DNA from: Syntrophobacter sp. DG_60
GTDB lineage: Bacteria; Desulfobacterota; Desulfofervidia; Desulfofervidales; DG-60
DNA: 5,791 nucleotides
Direction of reading: 5' to 3'
Assembly: GCA_001304365.1 (NCBI GenBank)
Contig: LJNA01000102.1
Location: 1 to 5,791, forward strand
Under the pieces are notes generated by a model that worked only from the letters and a program-made list of their open reading frames with translations, was not told the DNA's origin and did not search any database. This document shows positions 1 through 5,373 of this stretch, piece by piece. The translations under genes and the position numbers were made by a program. Numbering within the stretch: the first letter of the stretch is position 1; each line of letters starts with the position of its first letter.

Positions 1-143
1 TAAAGGATTATATATAGAAAGGATTTTGATATAGCATTTTCTCAAAACAACTCCTATTCATTATAAAAGAACCATTCTAGCTTGAATTTTTTTGTTCTGC
101 TGAATTGTCTATTTTAAGGCCTCTTTCTGCTTAAAGAATAAGC

Positions 144-171
144 TTGTCAAATAGAGGAAAAACTGTATAAT
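144..171 (+). promoter_or_regulatory. Sigma70-type promoter of the protease-holB-ricT-waaA operon
   Basis: A TTGTCA box (144-149) and a perfect TATAAT box (166-171) are separated by 16 bp. Transcription would start near 178, leaving a leader of about 34 nt that contains AAGGAG at 198-203, eight bases before the ATG at 212. A 5-bp inverted repeat (GCTTA/TAAGC, 129-143) lies directly upstream of the -35 box and might be a protein site, but it is short. The following genes are nearly contiguous, so this is probably the main operon promoter. Promoter assignment is by consensus match only. Confidence 0.7.
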
Positions 172-211
172 TCCTATTAGTTTTGTCTAAGCTAGGTAAG
201 GAGACCACAAA

Positions 212-589
212 ATGGCAGTGATTATAAAAAAGATAAAACTTAAGGGATCCAAAGGTGAGATTGAAAGAGAGGCTATATTCGACTCCGGCTCTACCTATTC
301 CTGTATTCGTCCTGACCTTGCAGAAAGTTTGGAAATAGTTATACCTTTGCCTGAACCTATGGAATTTAGTACTGCTGGGGAAGATAGGAAGGTAACTGCA
401 AAGGGGGCAGTAAGGCTAAATTTTTACATTGAGAATTACCGCTTCTCTGATGAGTTTATGATGATAGAGGGATTAAGCAATGGAGTGATTATCGGGGCAA
501 AAACCCTTCAAGCATGGCGACTCAAGCTTGATTTTGAAAAGGATGAAATCATCATTGACCCAAAAGTAACCAAGCTTTGGTTGTTATAA
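212..589 (+). CDS. Retropepsin-like (clan AA) aspartic protease family protein
   Basis: A 125-residue protein with the layout of a single-domain retroviral-type aspartic protease. The catalytic-type motif DSGST is at residues 24-28 (Asp24), after two N-terminal beta strands. A glycine-containing STAGEDRK stretch (53-60) sits where the flap would be, and the closing hydrophobic segment IIGAKTLQAWRLKLDF (93-108) matches the usual I-[IL]-G-x3-L pattern. Proteins of this size act as homodimers, each subunit giving one Asp; that is family knowledge. There is no signal peptide or membrane segment, so it is probably cytoplasmic. The start is firm: AAGGAG lies eight bases upstream. It ends 10 bp before holB and is the first gene of that operon. 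The substrate is unknown. Activity is not proven, since some bacterial members are known only by fold. No processing link to the downstream proteins can be read from the sequence. Confidence 0.8.
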   Translation: MAVIIKKIKLKGSKGEIEREAIFDSGSTYSCIRPDLAESLEIVIPLPEPMEFSTAGEDRKVTAKGAVRLNFYIENYRFSDEFMMIEGLSNGVIIGAKTLQAWRLKLDFEKDEIIIDPKVTKLWLL

Positions 590-599
590 TTGATTACCC

Positions 600-1565
600 A
601 TGGCCTTTAAGGACATCCTAGGACAAGAAAGGGTATTAAGCTGGCTAAAGGCAGCCATTTCACAAAATAGGTTGGCCAATAGCTATCTATTTGTAGGCCC
701 AGAGGGTGTGGGGAAGGCCACTGTTGCTATTAACCTGGCAAAGGTATTAAATTGCCTTTCCCAAAGGGAAGGGGATGCCTGTGAGGTGTGCGCTTCTTGT
801 AAGAAGATTAATAAAGGCATCCACCCTGATATATTGTTTATTAAGCCAGAAGGGCAGGTAATTAAGATTGAACAGATTAGAAATATCCAACGTAGTCTTT
901 CTTTCAAACCACTGGCAACAAAAAGGCGGGTTATTATCATTGATAAGGCTGAGGCTATGCCTGCACCTTCAGCAAATGCATTTTTAAAGACCTTAGAAGA
1001 GCCCCCTTTAGATGCTATATTTATCCTGATTGCCCAAGATAAACATAGGCTTTTACCCACCATTGCATCACGCTGTCAAGTTGTTCCTTTCTCTCCCTTA
1101 CGGTCTTCCGTCATAGAGAATTTTTTAAAAAACCAAGGTTATAACCCAGCCAGGGCCCAAATCCTTGCACAACTTTCCAGTGGAAGTTTAAGATATGCAG
1201 TAAAGCTTGGCCAGAGGGAACTCCCTATAAATTTATTTAAGATGTGGTTAGAAAAAAAGATTTCTATTCCTGAAATACTAGAGACGGCTCACACACTGGC
1301 TGATAAAGATATCGGTGAATTATTTAACCTCTTAGAAATATATCAAAGCCTATGGCGTGACCTACTGCTGTTTAAAATTGGTTGTAAGCGGTTTATAATT
1401 AATAAATTAAAAGATTTAGAAACAGCGGTCTCTAACTGGGGCATACAAGAGATATTAGATATCATGGAAGGCGTGGAACAGGCAAAGCAGAGGCTAAAAC
1501 AGAATGTGCAAAAAAGATTAATTTTAGAAGAATTGGGATTTAGTCTTATAGAGGAAGAGAAATGA
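600..1565 (+). CDS. holB: DNA polymerase III subunit delta-prime (clamp loader)
   Basis: A 321-residue AAA+ protein of the delta-prime/gamma-tau family, part of the clamp loader that places the beta clamp on DNA. The opening MAFKDILGQERVLSWL is typical. The P-loop GPEGVGKAT is at 33-41, a zinc module uses Cys52, Cys61, Cys64 and Cys67, a Walker B-like VIIIDKAE is at 111-118, LEEPP is at 132-136 and the SRC motif is at 157-159. The residue after the P-loop lysine is Ala40, not the usual Ser/Thr, and Walker B reads DKAE. Both fit a subunit that is a structural partner and not the ATPase; dnaX subunits supply hydrolysis. The C-terminal third (about 200-321) is the helical collar domain. Length fits the family. 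No Shine-Dalgarno is visible before the ATG, which follows the protease stop by 10 bp, so translational coupling is likely. The stop overlaps the ricT start (ATGA). Confidence 0.93.
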   Translation: MAFKDILGQERVLSWLKAAISQNRLANSYLFVGPEGVGKATVAINLAKVLNCLSQREGDACEVCASCKKINKGIHPDILFIKPEGQVIKIEQIRNIQRSLSFKPLATKRRVIIIDKAEAMPAPSANAFLKTLEEPPLDAIFILIAQDKHRLLPTIASRCQVVPFSPLRSSVIENFLKNQGYNPARAQILAQLSSGSLRYAVKLGQRELPINLFKMWLEKKISIPEILETAHTLADKDIGELFNLLEIYQSLWRDLLLFKIGCKRFIINKLKDLETAVSNWGIQEILDIMEGVEQAKQRLKQNVQKRLILEELGFSLIEEEK

Positions 1566-2362
1566 AAAAAATTGGTGTAATATTTCGGGGTAATGAATAT
1601 ATTTCTGAATTTGACCTAGGCGATTTATCTGTAGAAGAAGAGGATTATATAATTGTTGAAACAGAAAATGGGCCTTCCCTAGGGAAAGTGATAGTTCCGC
1701 CTATAGAAATTGAATCATCAGCCCATCTACTCCCTGTCCTACGTATAGCCACACCAGAAGACATAATGAAGGATGAGGAGAATGCCCGTTTGGAAAAGGA
1801 GGCCTTTAAGTTTTGCTTAGAGCATATAGCCATCCATAAGCTGGAAATGAAACTCCTTAGAGTGGAATGCCTATTTGATCAAAGCAAACTTATCTTTTAC
1901 TACACAGCCGAGGGACGCATAGATTTCCGTGATTTACTGAAAGATTTGGTAAAGCAGTTTCATGTTAGGATTGAACTGCGCCAAATAGGTGTAAGGGATG
2001 AAACGCAGATGTTAGGTGGATTAGGCCCATGTGGGAGAGAACTCTGTTGCACCACCTTTTTAAAAACATTTGTTTCTGTATCCATAAAAATGGCTAAGGA
2101 GCAGTGCTTTTCACTTAATCCTGAAAAGATCTCAGGTCTGTGTGGCAGGCTTAAATGTTGCTTGGCCTATGAATATCCAGAATATCAAACATTTAAAGAA
2201 GGATTGCCTCCCATTGGCCAAGTTATTAAAATTGATGGAACAGAAGGTAAGGTTATAAGGTATAATCTTCCAAGACAGTCTGTCATTCTTGAAACATTGG
2301 ACAACCAAGAAATAGAAATAAAGGCAGAGAAACTAAAAGATTTGTTGCAGAACTCCACTTAA
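1562..2362 (+). CDS. ricT: RicT/YaaT-like PSP1 domain protein
   Basis: A 266-residue PSP1-domain protein. Its signature is two cysteine clusters: GPCGRELCCTTF (Cys157, Cys162, Cys163) and SGLCGRLKCC (Cys194, Cys199, Cys200), with Cys182 between them. In Bacillus subtilis the RicA-RicF-RicT complex binds [4Fe-4S] clusters and works with RNase Y in mRNA maturation and in development. In Gram-negative lineages RicA and RicF are often missing, so the role here is less certain. The N-terminal half holds the small beta-rich domain, with NGPSLGKVIVPP at 36-47. The C-terminal part (about 216-256) resembles a small beta-barrel with repeated Val/Ile strands. The start is well supported: GAGGAA lies five bases upstream, and the ATG overlaps the holB stop by 4 bp. 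Adjacency to holB is conserved across many bacteria, which supports the call. The gene name is by homology to the Bacillus protein. Confidence 0.9.
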   Translation: MKKIGVIFRGNEYISEFDLGDLSVEEEDYIIVETENGPSLGKVIVPPIEIESSAHLLPVLRIATPEDIMKDEENARLEKEAFKFCLEHIAIHKLEMKLLRVECLFDQSKLIFYYTAEGRIDFRDLLKDLVKQFHVRIELRQIGVRDETQMLGGLGPCGRELCCTTFLKTFVSVSIKMAKEQCFSLNPEKISGLCGRLKCCLAYEYPEYQTFKEGLPPIGQVIKIDGTEGKVIRYNLPRQSVILETLDNQEIEIKAEKLKDLLQNST

Positions 2363-3627
2363 TGTATTCTTCGGTCTATAATGTTCTTGTTTGGACAGGT
2401 CTTTCATGTGGTTTTCCATTGGCCTTATTCAAACCAAAGATAAAGCACTATTTTAAGTATCGCCTAGGAAGCACTTTAGATAAAGCATGTCCTAGAACAC
2501 TAGGGAGTAAACCGGTATGGATTCAGGCCCTTTCTGTGGGTGAGGTATTGTCTGTGTTGCCTTTGATAACATTATTAAAAACGCATAATTTATCTATATT
2601 TTTTACTGCCTCTACCCTTACTGGCCATACTATTGCCTCTCAGAAATTAAAACATATGGTAAAAGGTATTGGCTATTTTCCTTTAGATCTAGCACCTATA
2701 ATTAATAGATATCTATATCGTATCAAGCCACATGTTGTAGTATTAGTAGAAACAGATATTTGGCCAAATTTTTTACACTGTATAAAACGGTATAGCATAC
2801 CCTGTTTGCTTATCAATGCACGCATTTCACATAAATCATATAAACGTTATCGGCTAATTAGGCCCTTTTTTAAAAAGATCATAAACTTATTTGATTTTAT
2901 TGGCACACAGAGGGCAGAAGATGCAGAAAGGCTAAAGTCTTTAGGCGCATCTTCTTCTAAGTTAAAGGTGATGGGGAATATGAAGTTTGATTGTCTTATA
3001 CCTAAATTTAAAAAAGGAGAGCAAATGGCCTTACATAAGCAATTGGGCTTTTCCTCAGGACAAAAGATCTGGGTAGCAGGTAGTACACATAAAGGGGAAG
3101 ATGAAATCATTTTCAGTGTACTTAAACATCTATTAAAGGCACATCCTGAAATTTGTTTAATCATTGCTCCTCGTCACCCAGAAAGGTTTGATGAAGTAGA
3201 AAAATTGACTAGAAAATGGGATTTTAAATTAAAGAGACGTACTAAACCAAATAAAAATGGCACCTGTGAAGTAATTATTCTGGATACAATAGGGGAGCTA
3301 GCTACCATATATGGCCTGGCAGATTTTGTATTTATAGGTGGTAGCCTCATTCCTATAGGAGGGCACAACCCACTGGAAGCTGCAAGCTGGGGGAGGCCTA
3401 TAGCATTTGGGCCATATATGTTTAATTTCAGTGAGATAAAGAAGCTTATGCTAGAAAATGAGGCAGCCATATCTGTCAATAATGAAAATGAGTTGACTAA
3501 GGTTATGGAAGATTGGCTAAACTTCCCAGAGGAGGCAAAAGCTATTGGAAACAGGGCACTGGGTTTGGTAAAGGCCCATCAAGGTGCCACTGATAGATAC
3601 TTTAAGTTGATTAAAAAATATCTGTAG
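2362..3627 (+). CDS. waaA: 3-deoxy-D-manno-octulosonic acid (Kdo) transferase
   Basis: A 421-residue GT30 glycosyltransferase that adds Kdo from CMP-Kdo to the lipid A precursor at the inner face of the cytoplasmic membrane. Residues about 5-23 form a hydrophobic N-terminal anchor. Family motifs appear in order: IQALSVGEV (54-62, catalytic base Glu61), TASTLTG (82-88), ETDIWPN (130-136), NARIS (152-156), GNMKFD (205-210), AGSTHKGED (239-247), APRHPERF (269-276), DTIGEL (308-313), GGSLIPIGGHNPLEAA (326-341) and GPYMFNF (350-356). The His usually seen before A-x-SVGE is Gln55 here. Length is normal. The ATG overlaps the ricT stop as TAATG and no Shine-Dalgarno is visible, so reinitiation after ricT is likely. 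The sequence does not show whether one or more Kdo residues are added. The gene is also known as kdtA. Its presence is the best evidence for a Gram-negative envelope. Confidence 0.95.
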   Translation: MYSSVYNVLVWTGLSCGFPLALFKPKIKHYFKYRLGSTLDKACPRTLGSKPVWIQALSVGEVLSVLPLITLLKTHNLSIFFTASTLTGHTIASQKLKHMVKGIGYFPLDLAPIINRYLYRIKPHVVVLVETDIWPNFLHCIKRYSIPCLLINARISHKSYKRYRLIRPFFKKIINLFDFIGTQRAEDAERLKSLGASSSKLKVMGNMKFDCLIPKFKKGEQMALHKQLGFSSGQKIWVAGSTHKGEDEIIFSVLKHLLKAHPEICLIIAPRHPERFDEVEKLTRKWDFKLKRRTKPNKNGTCEVIILDTIGELATIYGLADFVFIGGSLIPIGGHNPLEAASWGRPIAFGPYMFNFSEIKKLMLENEAAISVNNENELTKVMEDWLNFPEEAKAIGNRALGLVKAHQGATDRYFKLIKKYL

Positions 3628-3631
3628 TTTG

Positions 3632-3659
3632 GTTTACACGGCTTCTTGAGTTTACACGG
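3632..3659. repeat. Short direct repeat GTTTACACGG
   Basis: GTTTACACGG occurs at 3632-3641 and again at 3650-3659, an 18-bp period just after the waaA stop. A related GTTTACACTGG is at 4051-4061, so copies lie on both sides of the minus-strand GDT1 gene. The function is unknown. The repeats may be remnants of a dispersed intergenic sequence. The copies are short, so chance cannot be excluded for the third. Confidence 0.5.
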
Positions 3660-3662
3660 TTT

Positions 3663-3698
3663 ATTGGGTTTAAACACAATGAACACAAGAAACCCAAT
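3663..3698. terminator. Stem-loop between convergent genes, possible terminator
   Basis: ATTGGGTTT (3663-3671) and AAACCCAAT (3690-3698) form a perfect 9-bp stem with an 18-nt loop. It sits between the end of waaA and the end of the convergent GDT1 gene, where a shared bidirectional terminator is expected. On the plus strand it is followed by TTTAACTT, which is only mildly T-rich, and on the minus strand there is no T-run. The large loop and AT-rich stem make it a weak intrinsic terminator. The inverted repeat itself is certain; its function is inferred from position. Confidence 0.45.
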
Positions 3699-3712
3699 TT
3701 AACTTACATATA

Positions 3713-3979
3713 CTAGCCCTTAAACACCATAAATAGTCCAATGCCAATGAACAACAGCCCTACCCCGGTATTAACATAGCGATAAGGGAGAAGCTTACCT
3801 ATCATTCCACCCAAGTAGGCCCCTATAAAGGAGGTGATAATTAAGGCAAAAGAGGCCCCCAGGAATACAGCAAATTTTTGTTTACAGGATGCTGCATAGG
3901 CAAATGTGGCTAACTGGGTCTTATCCCCCATTTCGGCCAAAAAGATAAGGCCAAAAACAGTAAGTATTGTCTTCAACAT
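3713..3979 (-). CDS. Half-size GDT1/TMEM165 (UPF0016) family membrane transporter
   Basis: An 88-residue integral membrane protein with the family signature EMGDKTQ at residues 16-22, in which the acidic residues line the cation path. Three hydrophobic segments are visible, at about 3-19, 37-59 and 68-86. Members of this family move Mn2+ or Ca2+ out of the cytoplasm, probably in exchange for H+. Many are about 190 residues with two copies of the motif. This one carries a single copy, so it would need to form a homodimer or pair with another half. No second half is seen beside it. The chosen start at 3979 has AGGAG eight to nine bases upstream. An in-frame TTG at 4000 would add seven residues but lies upstream of this Shine-Dalgarno and almost at the predicted transcript start. 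It is a single-gene unit, convergent with waaA. The exact ion is not determined by the sequence. Confidence 0.88.
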   Translation of the reverse strand: MLKTILTVFGLIFLAEMGDKTQLATFAYAASCKQKFAVFLGASFALIITSFIGAYLGGMIGKLLPYRYVNTGVGLLFIGIGLFMVFKG

Positions 3980-4011
3980 TTTTCTTTCTCCTAAAATCAA
4001 TTTGACAAAGC

Positions 4012-4040
4012 ATGATAGTAATTATCCCAGATTATGTAAA
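4012..4040 (-). promoter_or_regulatory. Promoter of the GDT1-family gene
   Basis: Read on the minus strand, TTTACA (4040-4035) and TATCAT (4017-4012) are separated by 17 bp, each one base off consensus. The transcript would begin near 4005, giving a leader of about 26 nt that holds the AGGAG ribosome site. This is too short for a yybP-ykoY manganese riboswitch. The -35 box and most of the spacer lie inside the TTACATAATCTGGGATAAT motif (4039-4021), which recurs at the divergent promoter, so a regulator bound there would overlap this promoter. Confidence 0.6.
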
Positions 4041-4057
4041 TAGCAACGCCGTTTACA

Positions 4058-4074
4058 CTGGGGCTTTGCCCCAG
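4058..4074. repeat. GC-rich hairpin (CTGGGGC/GCCCCAG)
   Basis: CTGGGGC (4058-4064) and GCCCCAG (4068-4074) form a perfect 7-bp stem with a TTT loop, followed by ACCCCG. It is much more GC-rich than its surroundings. It lies upstream of both divergent promoters, so it is not placed to terminate either gene and lacks a T-run. Similar hairpins recur between genes in various bacterial genomes, from memory; here it is probably a dispersed intergenic repeat copy. Confidence 0.5.
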
Positions 4075-4128
4075 ACCCCGTTTGCCAAAAATGGAATTTA
4101 TTTTTAAAATAAGGAATAACTTCATCTT

Positions 4129-4156
4129 TTGATGTAATCCCAAATCATTACATAAT
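4129..4156 (+). promoter_or_regulatory. Possible promoter of the isomerase/epimerase-like gene
   Basis: TTGATG (4129-4134) and CATAAT (4151-4156) are separated by 16 bp. The -10 box is one base off consensus and the -35 box two. Transcription would begin near 4163, leaving a leader of only about 6 nt before the ATG at 4169 or 18 nt before the ATG at 4181. The -10 box lies within the shared TTACATAATTTGGGATTAT motif. An alternative -10, TATAAA at 4164-4169, has no matching -35. Confidence 0.4.
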
Positions 4157-4165
4157 TTGGGATTA
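4135..4165. promoter_or_regulatory. Perfect 11-bp inverted repeat before the isomerase start
   Basis: TAATCCCAAAT (4135-4145) and ATTTGGGATTA (4155-4165) are perfect inverted complements around a 9-nt spacer. They end three bases before the ATG at 4169. As DNA they would be a dyad operator covering the promoter spacer, -10 and start site. As RNA they would form a hairpin that buries the only Shine-Dalgarno-like bases (GGGA, 4159-4162), but this requires a transcript starting upstream of 4135. There is no T-run after it, so it is not an intrinsic terminator. Confidence 0.6.
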
Positions 4166-4168
4166 TAA

Positions 4169-5086
4169 ATGTTTGGTGTTATGATTGGAATATCTACAGT
4201 ATGGCGATCTAAGTTGATTGAAGATAGTAAAGAGCTATTAGAGGCATTGGCTCCACTACCTTTTTCTGCCCTGGAGCTTGATTATCGTATCTCTGAAAGT
4301 GTCTTTAAAGATATAAAACAATACCTTAAGAAAGATTGGCAGGTCTTAAGTATTCATAACTATTTTCCCCGGCCTGATAGCATTCCTTTGGCCAAGGCCT
4401 CAGCCGATATGTTTTTGCTCTCTAACCCAGATAAAGAGGAAAGGCTTTTGGCTATAAAGGCTACCATTAGGAGCATAGAAATTGCTAATGATTTAGAAGC
4501 TTACGCTGTGGTTATCCATTTAGGTCGGGTAGAAATGGAAAATGAATTTTCTAAATGGAAAGAACTTTATATTTCTGGCCAACTTGAAAAGGAAAAAGGT
4601 TTTGTTGATGCAAAGCTAAAGGAACGTAAAGAAAAGGTTCAAAAATATGTAGATGCTGCCCTTTTAAGCTTGGATAAATTGCTTCCTCGAGCAGAAAAAT
4701 TAGGAATAAAACTGGGGATTGAAAACCGCTATTATTTCCATGAGATTCCAAATTATGAAGAAATGAAAGTCATTTTAGAGACATTTGCTGGTGCCTCTCT
4801 GGGCTATTGGCACGATGTGGGTCATGCTGAGGTCTTGGCCCGTTTGGGCATCTGTCCCCATGAAAAGTGGCTTTCAACCTATGGTGACTACTTATTAGGC
4901 ACTCATATCCATGATGTAAAAGACTTAGATGATCATCTAGCCCCAGGTCAAGGAACGGTGAACTTTGATAAAATTATACCCTATTTGAAAAAGGCGTCAG
5001 TAAAAATCTTTGAAATCCACCCAAAGTCTACAGCCCAGCAGATAGAGGCTGGGTTCGATTATTTAAAAGAAAAGGGGTTGGAATAG
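4169..5086 (+). CDS. Sugar phosphate isomerase/epimerase-like TIM-barrel protein
   Basis: A 305-residue protein of the xylose isomerase-like/AP endonuclease 2 TIM-barrel superfamily. Strand-end motifs appear in order: IGISTVW (6-12), ALELDYRI (34-41), LSIHNYFPRP (60-69), VVIHLGRVEM (114-123), GIENRYYFHEIP (183-194), GYWHDVGHAE (212-221), GTHIHDV (244-250), LAPGQGTVNF (257-266) and FEIHP (281-285). Likely divalent metal ligands are Glu185, Asp216, His219, His246 or His248, and Glu282. The residue pattern fits a sugar-phosphate or cyclitol isomerase/epimerase better than a DNA repair enzyme, but substrate cannot be read. A charged helical insert at about 124-160 is Lys/Glu-rich. Two starts are possible. 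ATG 4169 has a weak GGGA six bases upstream; ATG 4181 (residue 5) fits the usual family N-terminus and has GGTG upstream. The gene stands alone with no partner pathway gene beside it. Confidence 0.85.
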   Translation: MFGVMIGISTVWRSKLIEDSKELLEALAPLPFSALELDYRISESVFKDIKQYLKKDWQVLSIHNYFPRPDSIPLAKASADMFLLSNPDKEERLLAIKATIRSIEIANDLEAYAVVIHLGRVEMENEFSKWKELYISGQLEKEKGFVDAKLKERKEKVQKYVDAALLSLDKLLPRAEKLGIKLGIENRYYFHEIPNYEEMKVILETFAGASLGYWHDVGHAEVLARLGICPHEKWLSTYGDYLLGTHIHDVKDLDDHLAPGQGTVNFDKIIPYLKKASVKIFEIHPKSTAQQIEAGFDYLKEKGLE

Positions 5087-5165
5087 GCCTTAAATAACTT
5101 GGCCCATTTTGTTCATGCTGAGGAAATTATAAAATTTGCCACAGATTTTCGCCGATACCCCTATT

Positions 5166-5227
5166 TAGCTCATAGCTGAGGGCTCATAGCTTTTCTTGTT
5201 TTTGCTATGAGTTATGACTATGAGCTA
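5166..5227. repeat. Two-tier stem-loop of CTCATAG/CTATGAG repeats
   Basis: An outer 10-bp stem (TAGCTCATAG 5166-5175 with CTATGAGCTA 5218-5227) and an inner 8-bp stem (CTCATAGC 5183-5190 with GCTATGAG 5204-5211) are joined by a 7 x 6 internal loop, with a 13-nt T-rich apical loop. Each arm is itself a degenerate direct repeat of GCTCATAG or CTATGAG. No T-run follows, so terminator function is doubtful, although it lies downstream of the isomerase gene. Confidence 0.65.
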
Positions 5228-5230
5228 CAT

Positions 5231-5270
5231 AATCTGTGTTTATCTGTGCCATTCTGTGTAAATCTGTGGC
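5231..5270 (+). repeat. Four 10-bp tandem units with core TCTGTG
   Basis: The units are AATCTGTGTT, TATCTGTGCC, ATTCTGTGTA and AATCTGTGGC, exactly end to end with a 10-bp period close to one DNA helical turn. The TCTGTG core is invariant at the same position in every unit. The last unit is the right inverted end of the enclosing block. The sequence resembles a widespread intergenic repeat type; that resemblance is from memory. Confidence 0.7.
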
Positions 5271-5373
5271 TTAAATTAAGCTTTGTTCCCTTAATATTCT
5301 CTGTTTGATAAGCGGTTTAATCGTGCAAGCAGGTGAATTAACGATTTAACATTTGGGCTTCAATGGGGGACTA

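Larger units (their letters stand above)
4021..4166. repeat. Imperfect 19-bp inverted repeat bounding 146 bp between divergent genes
   Basis: The minus-strand motif TTACATAATCTGGGATAAT (4039-4021) matches the plus-strand TTACATAATTTGGGATTAT (4148-4166) at 17 of 19 positions. The arms enclose 108 bp that include a GC-rich hairpin and AT-rich spacer. Each arm overlaps the predicted promoter of the gene it faces. Two readings fit: paired operators for one regulator of both divergent genes, or the ends of a small MITE-like element. No clear target-site duplication flanks it (catgatagta on the left, aaatgtttgg on the right), which favours the operator reading. Confidence 0.55.
5138..5270. repeat. 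Repeat block with 11-bp inverted ends
   Basis: GCCACAGATTT (5138-5148) is exactly inverted as AAATCTGTGGC (5260-5270), enclosing 133 bp. With a 2-nt slip the match continues outwards (AAATT on the left, TTAAATT on the right). Inside are a long stem-loop (5166-5227) and a 10-bp tandem array (5231-5270). It has the build of a non-coding MITE-like or REP-like dispersed repeat. No transposase is present. Confidence 0.6.

Noticed and set aside
75..93. T-run (87-93) as an intrinsic terminator of an upstream gene
   Set aside because: Only a 4-bp ATTC/GAAT stem precedes the T-run, too weak to support the call, and no upstream gene is visible.
683..1063. Antisense open frame of 126 codons within holB
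   Set aside because: It is opposite a well-conserved gene, has no family motif and no convincing ribosome site.
1645..1833. Antisense open frame of 62 codons within ricT
   Set aside because: It is low-complexity, Ser-rich and opposite a conserved gene.
2847..3479. Two antisense open frames within waaA (2847-3164 and 3174-3479)
   Set aside because: They overlap strong GT30 motifs on the plus strand and encode nothing recognisable.
3980..4000. TTG-initiated extension of the GDT1 gene
   Set aside because: The AGGAG site lies inside this stretch and serves the ATG at 3979; the extension would begin almost at the predicted transcript start.
3980..4168. yybP-ykoY manganese riboswitch before the GDT1 gene
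   Set aside because: The predicted leader is only about 26 nt and I see no matching conserved core.
4551..4751. Antisense open frame of 66 codons within the isomerase gene
   Set aside because: It is a shadow of the conserved TIM-barrel gene, with no motif.
5088..5110. Terminator after the isomerase gene (GGCC/GGCC pairing followed by ATTTTG)
   Set aside because: The stem is only 4 bp with an 11-nt loop and a short T-run; not convincing.
5207..5308. 33-codon plus-strand frame starting in the stem-loop
   Set aside because: It lies entirely in the repeat block, has no Shine-Dalgarno and its codons follow the tandem repeat.
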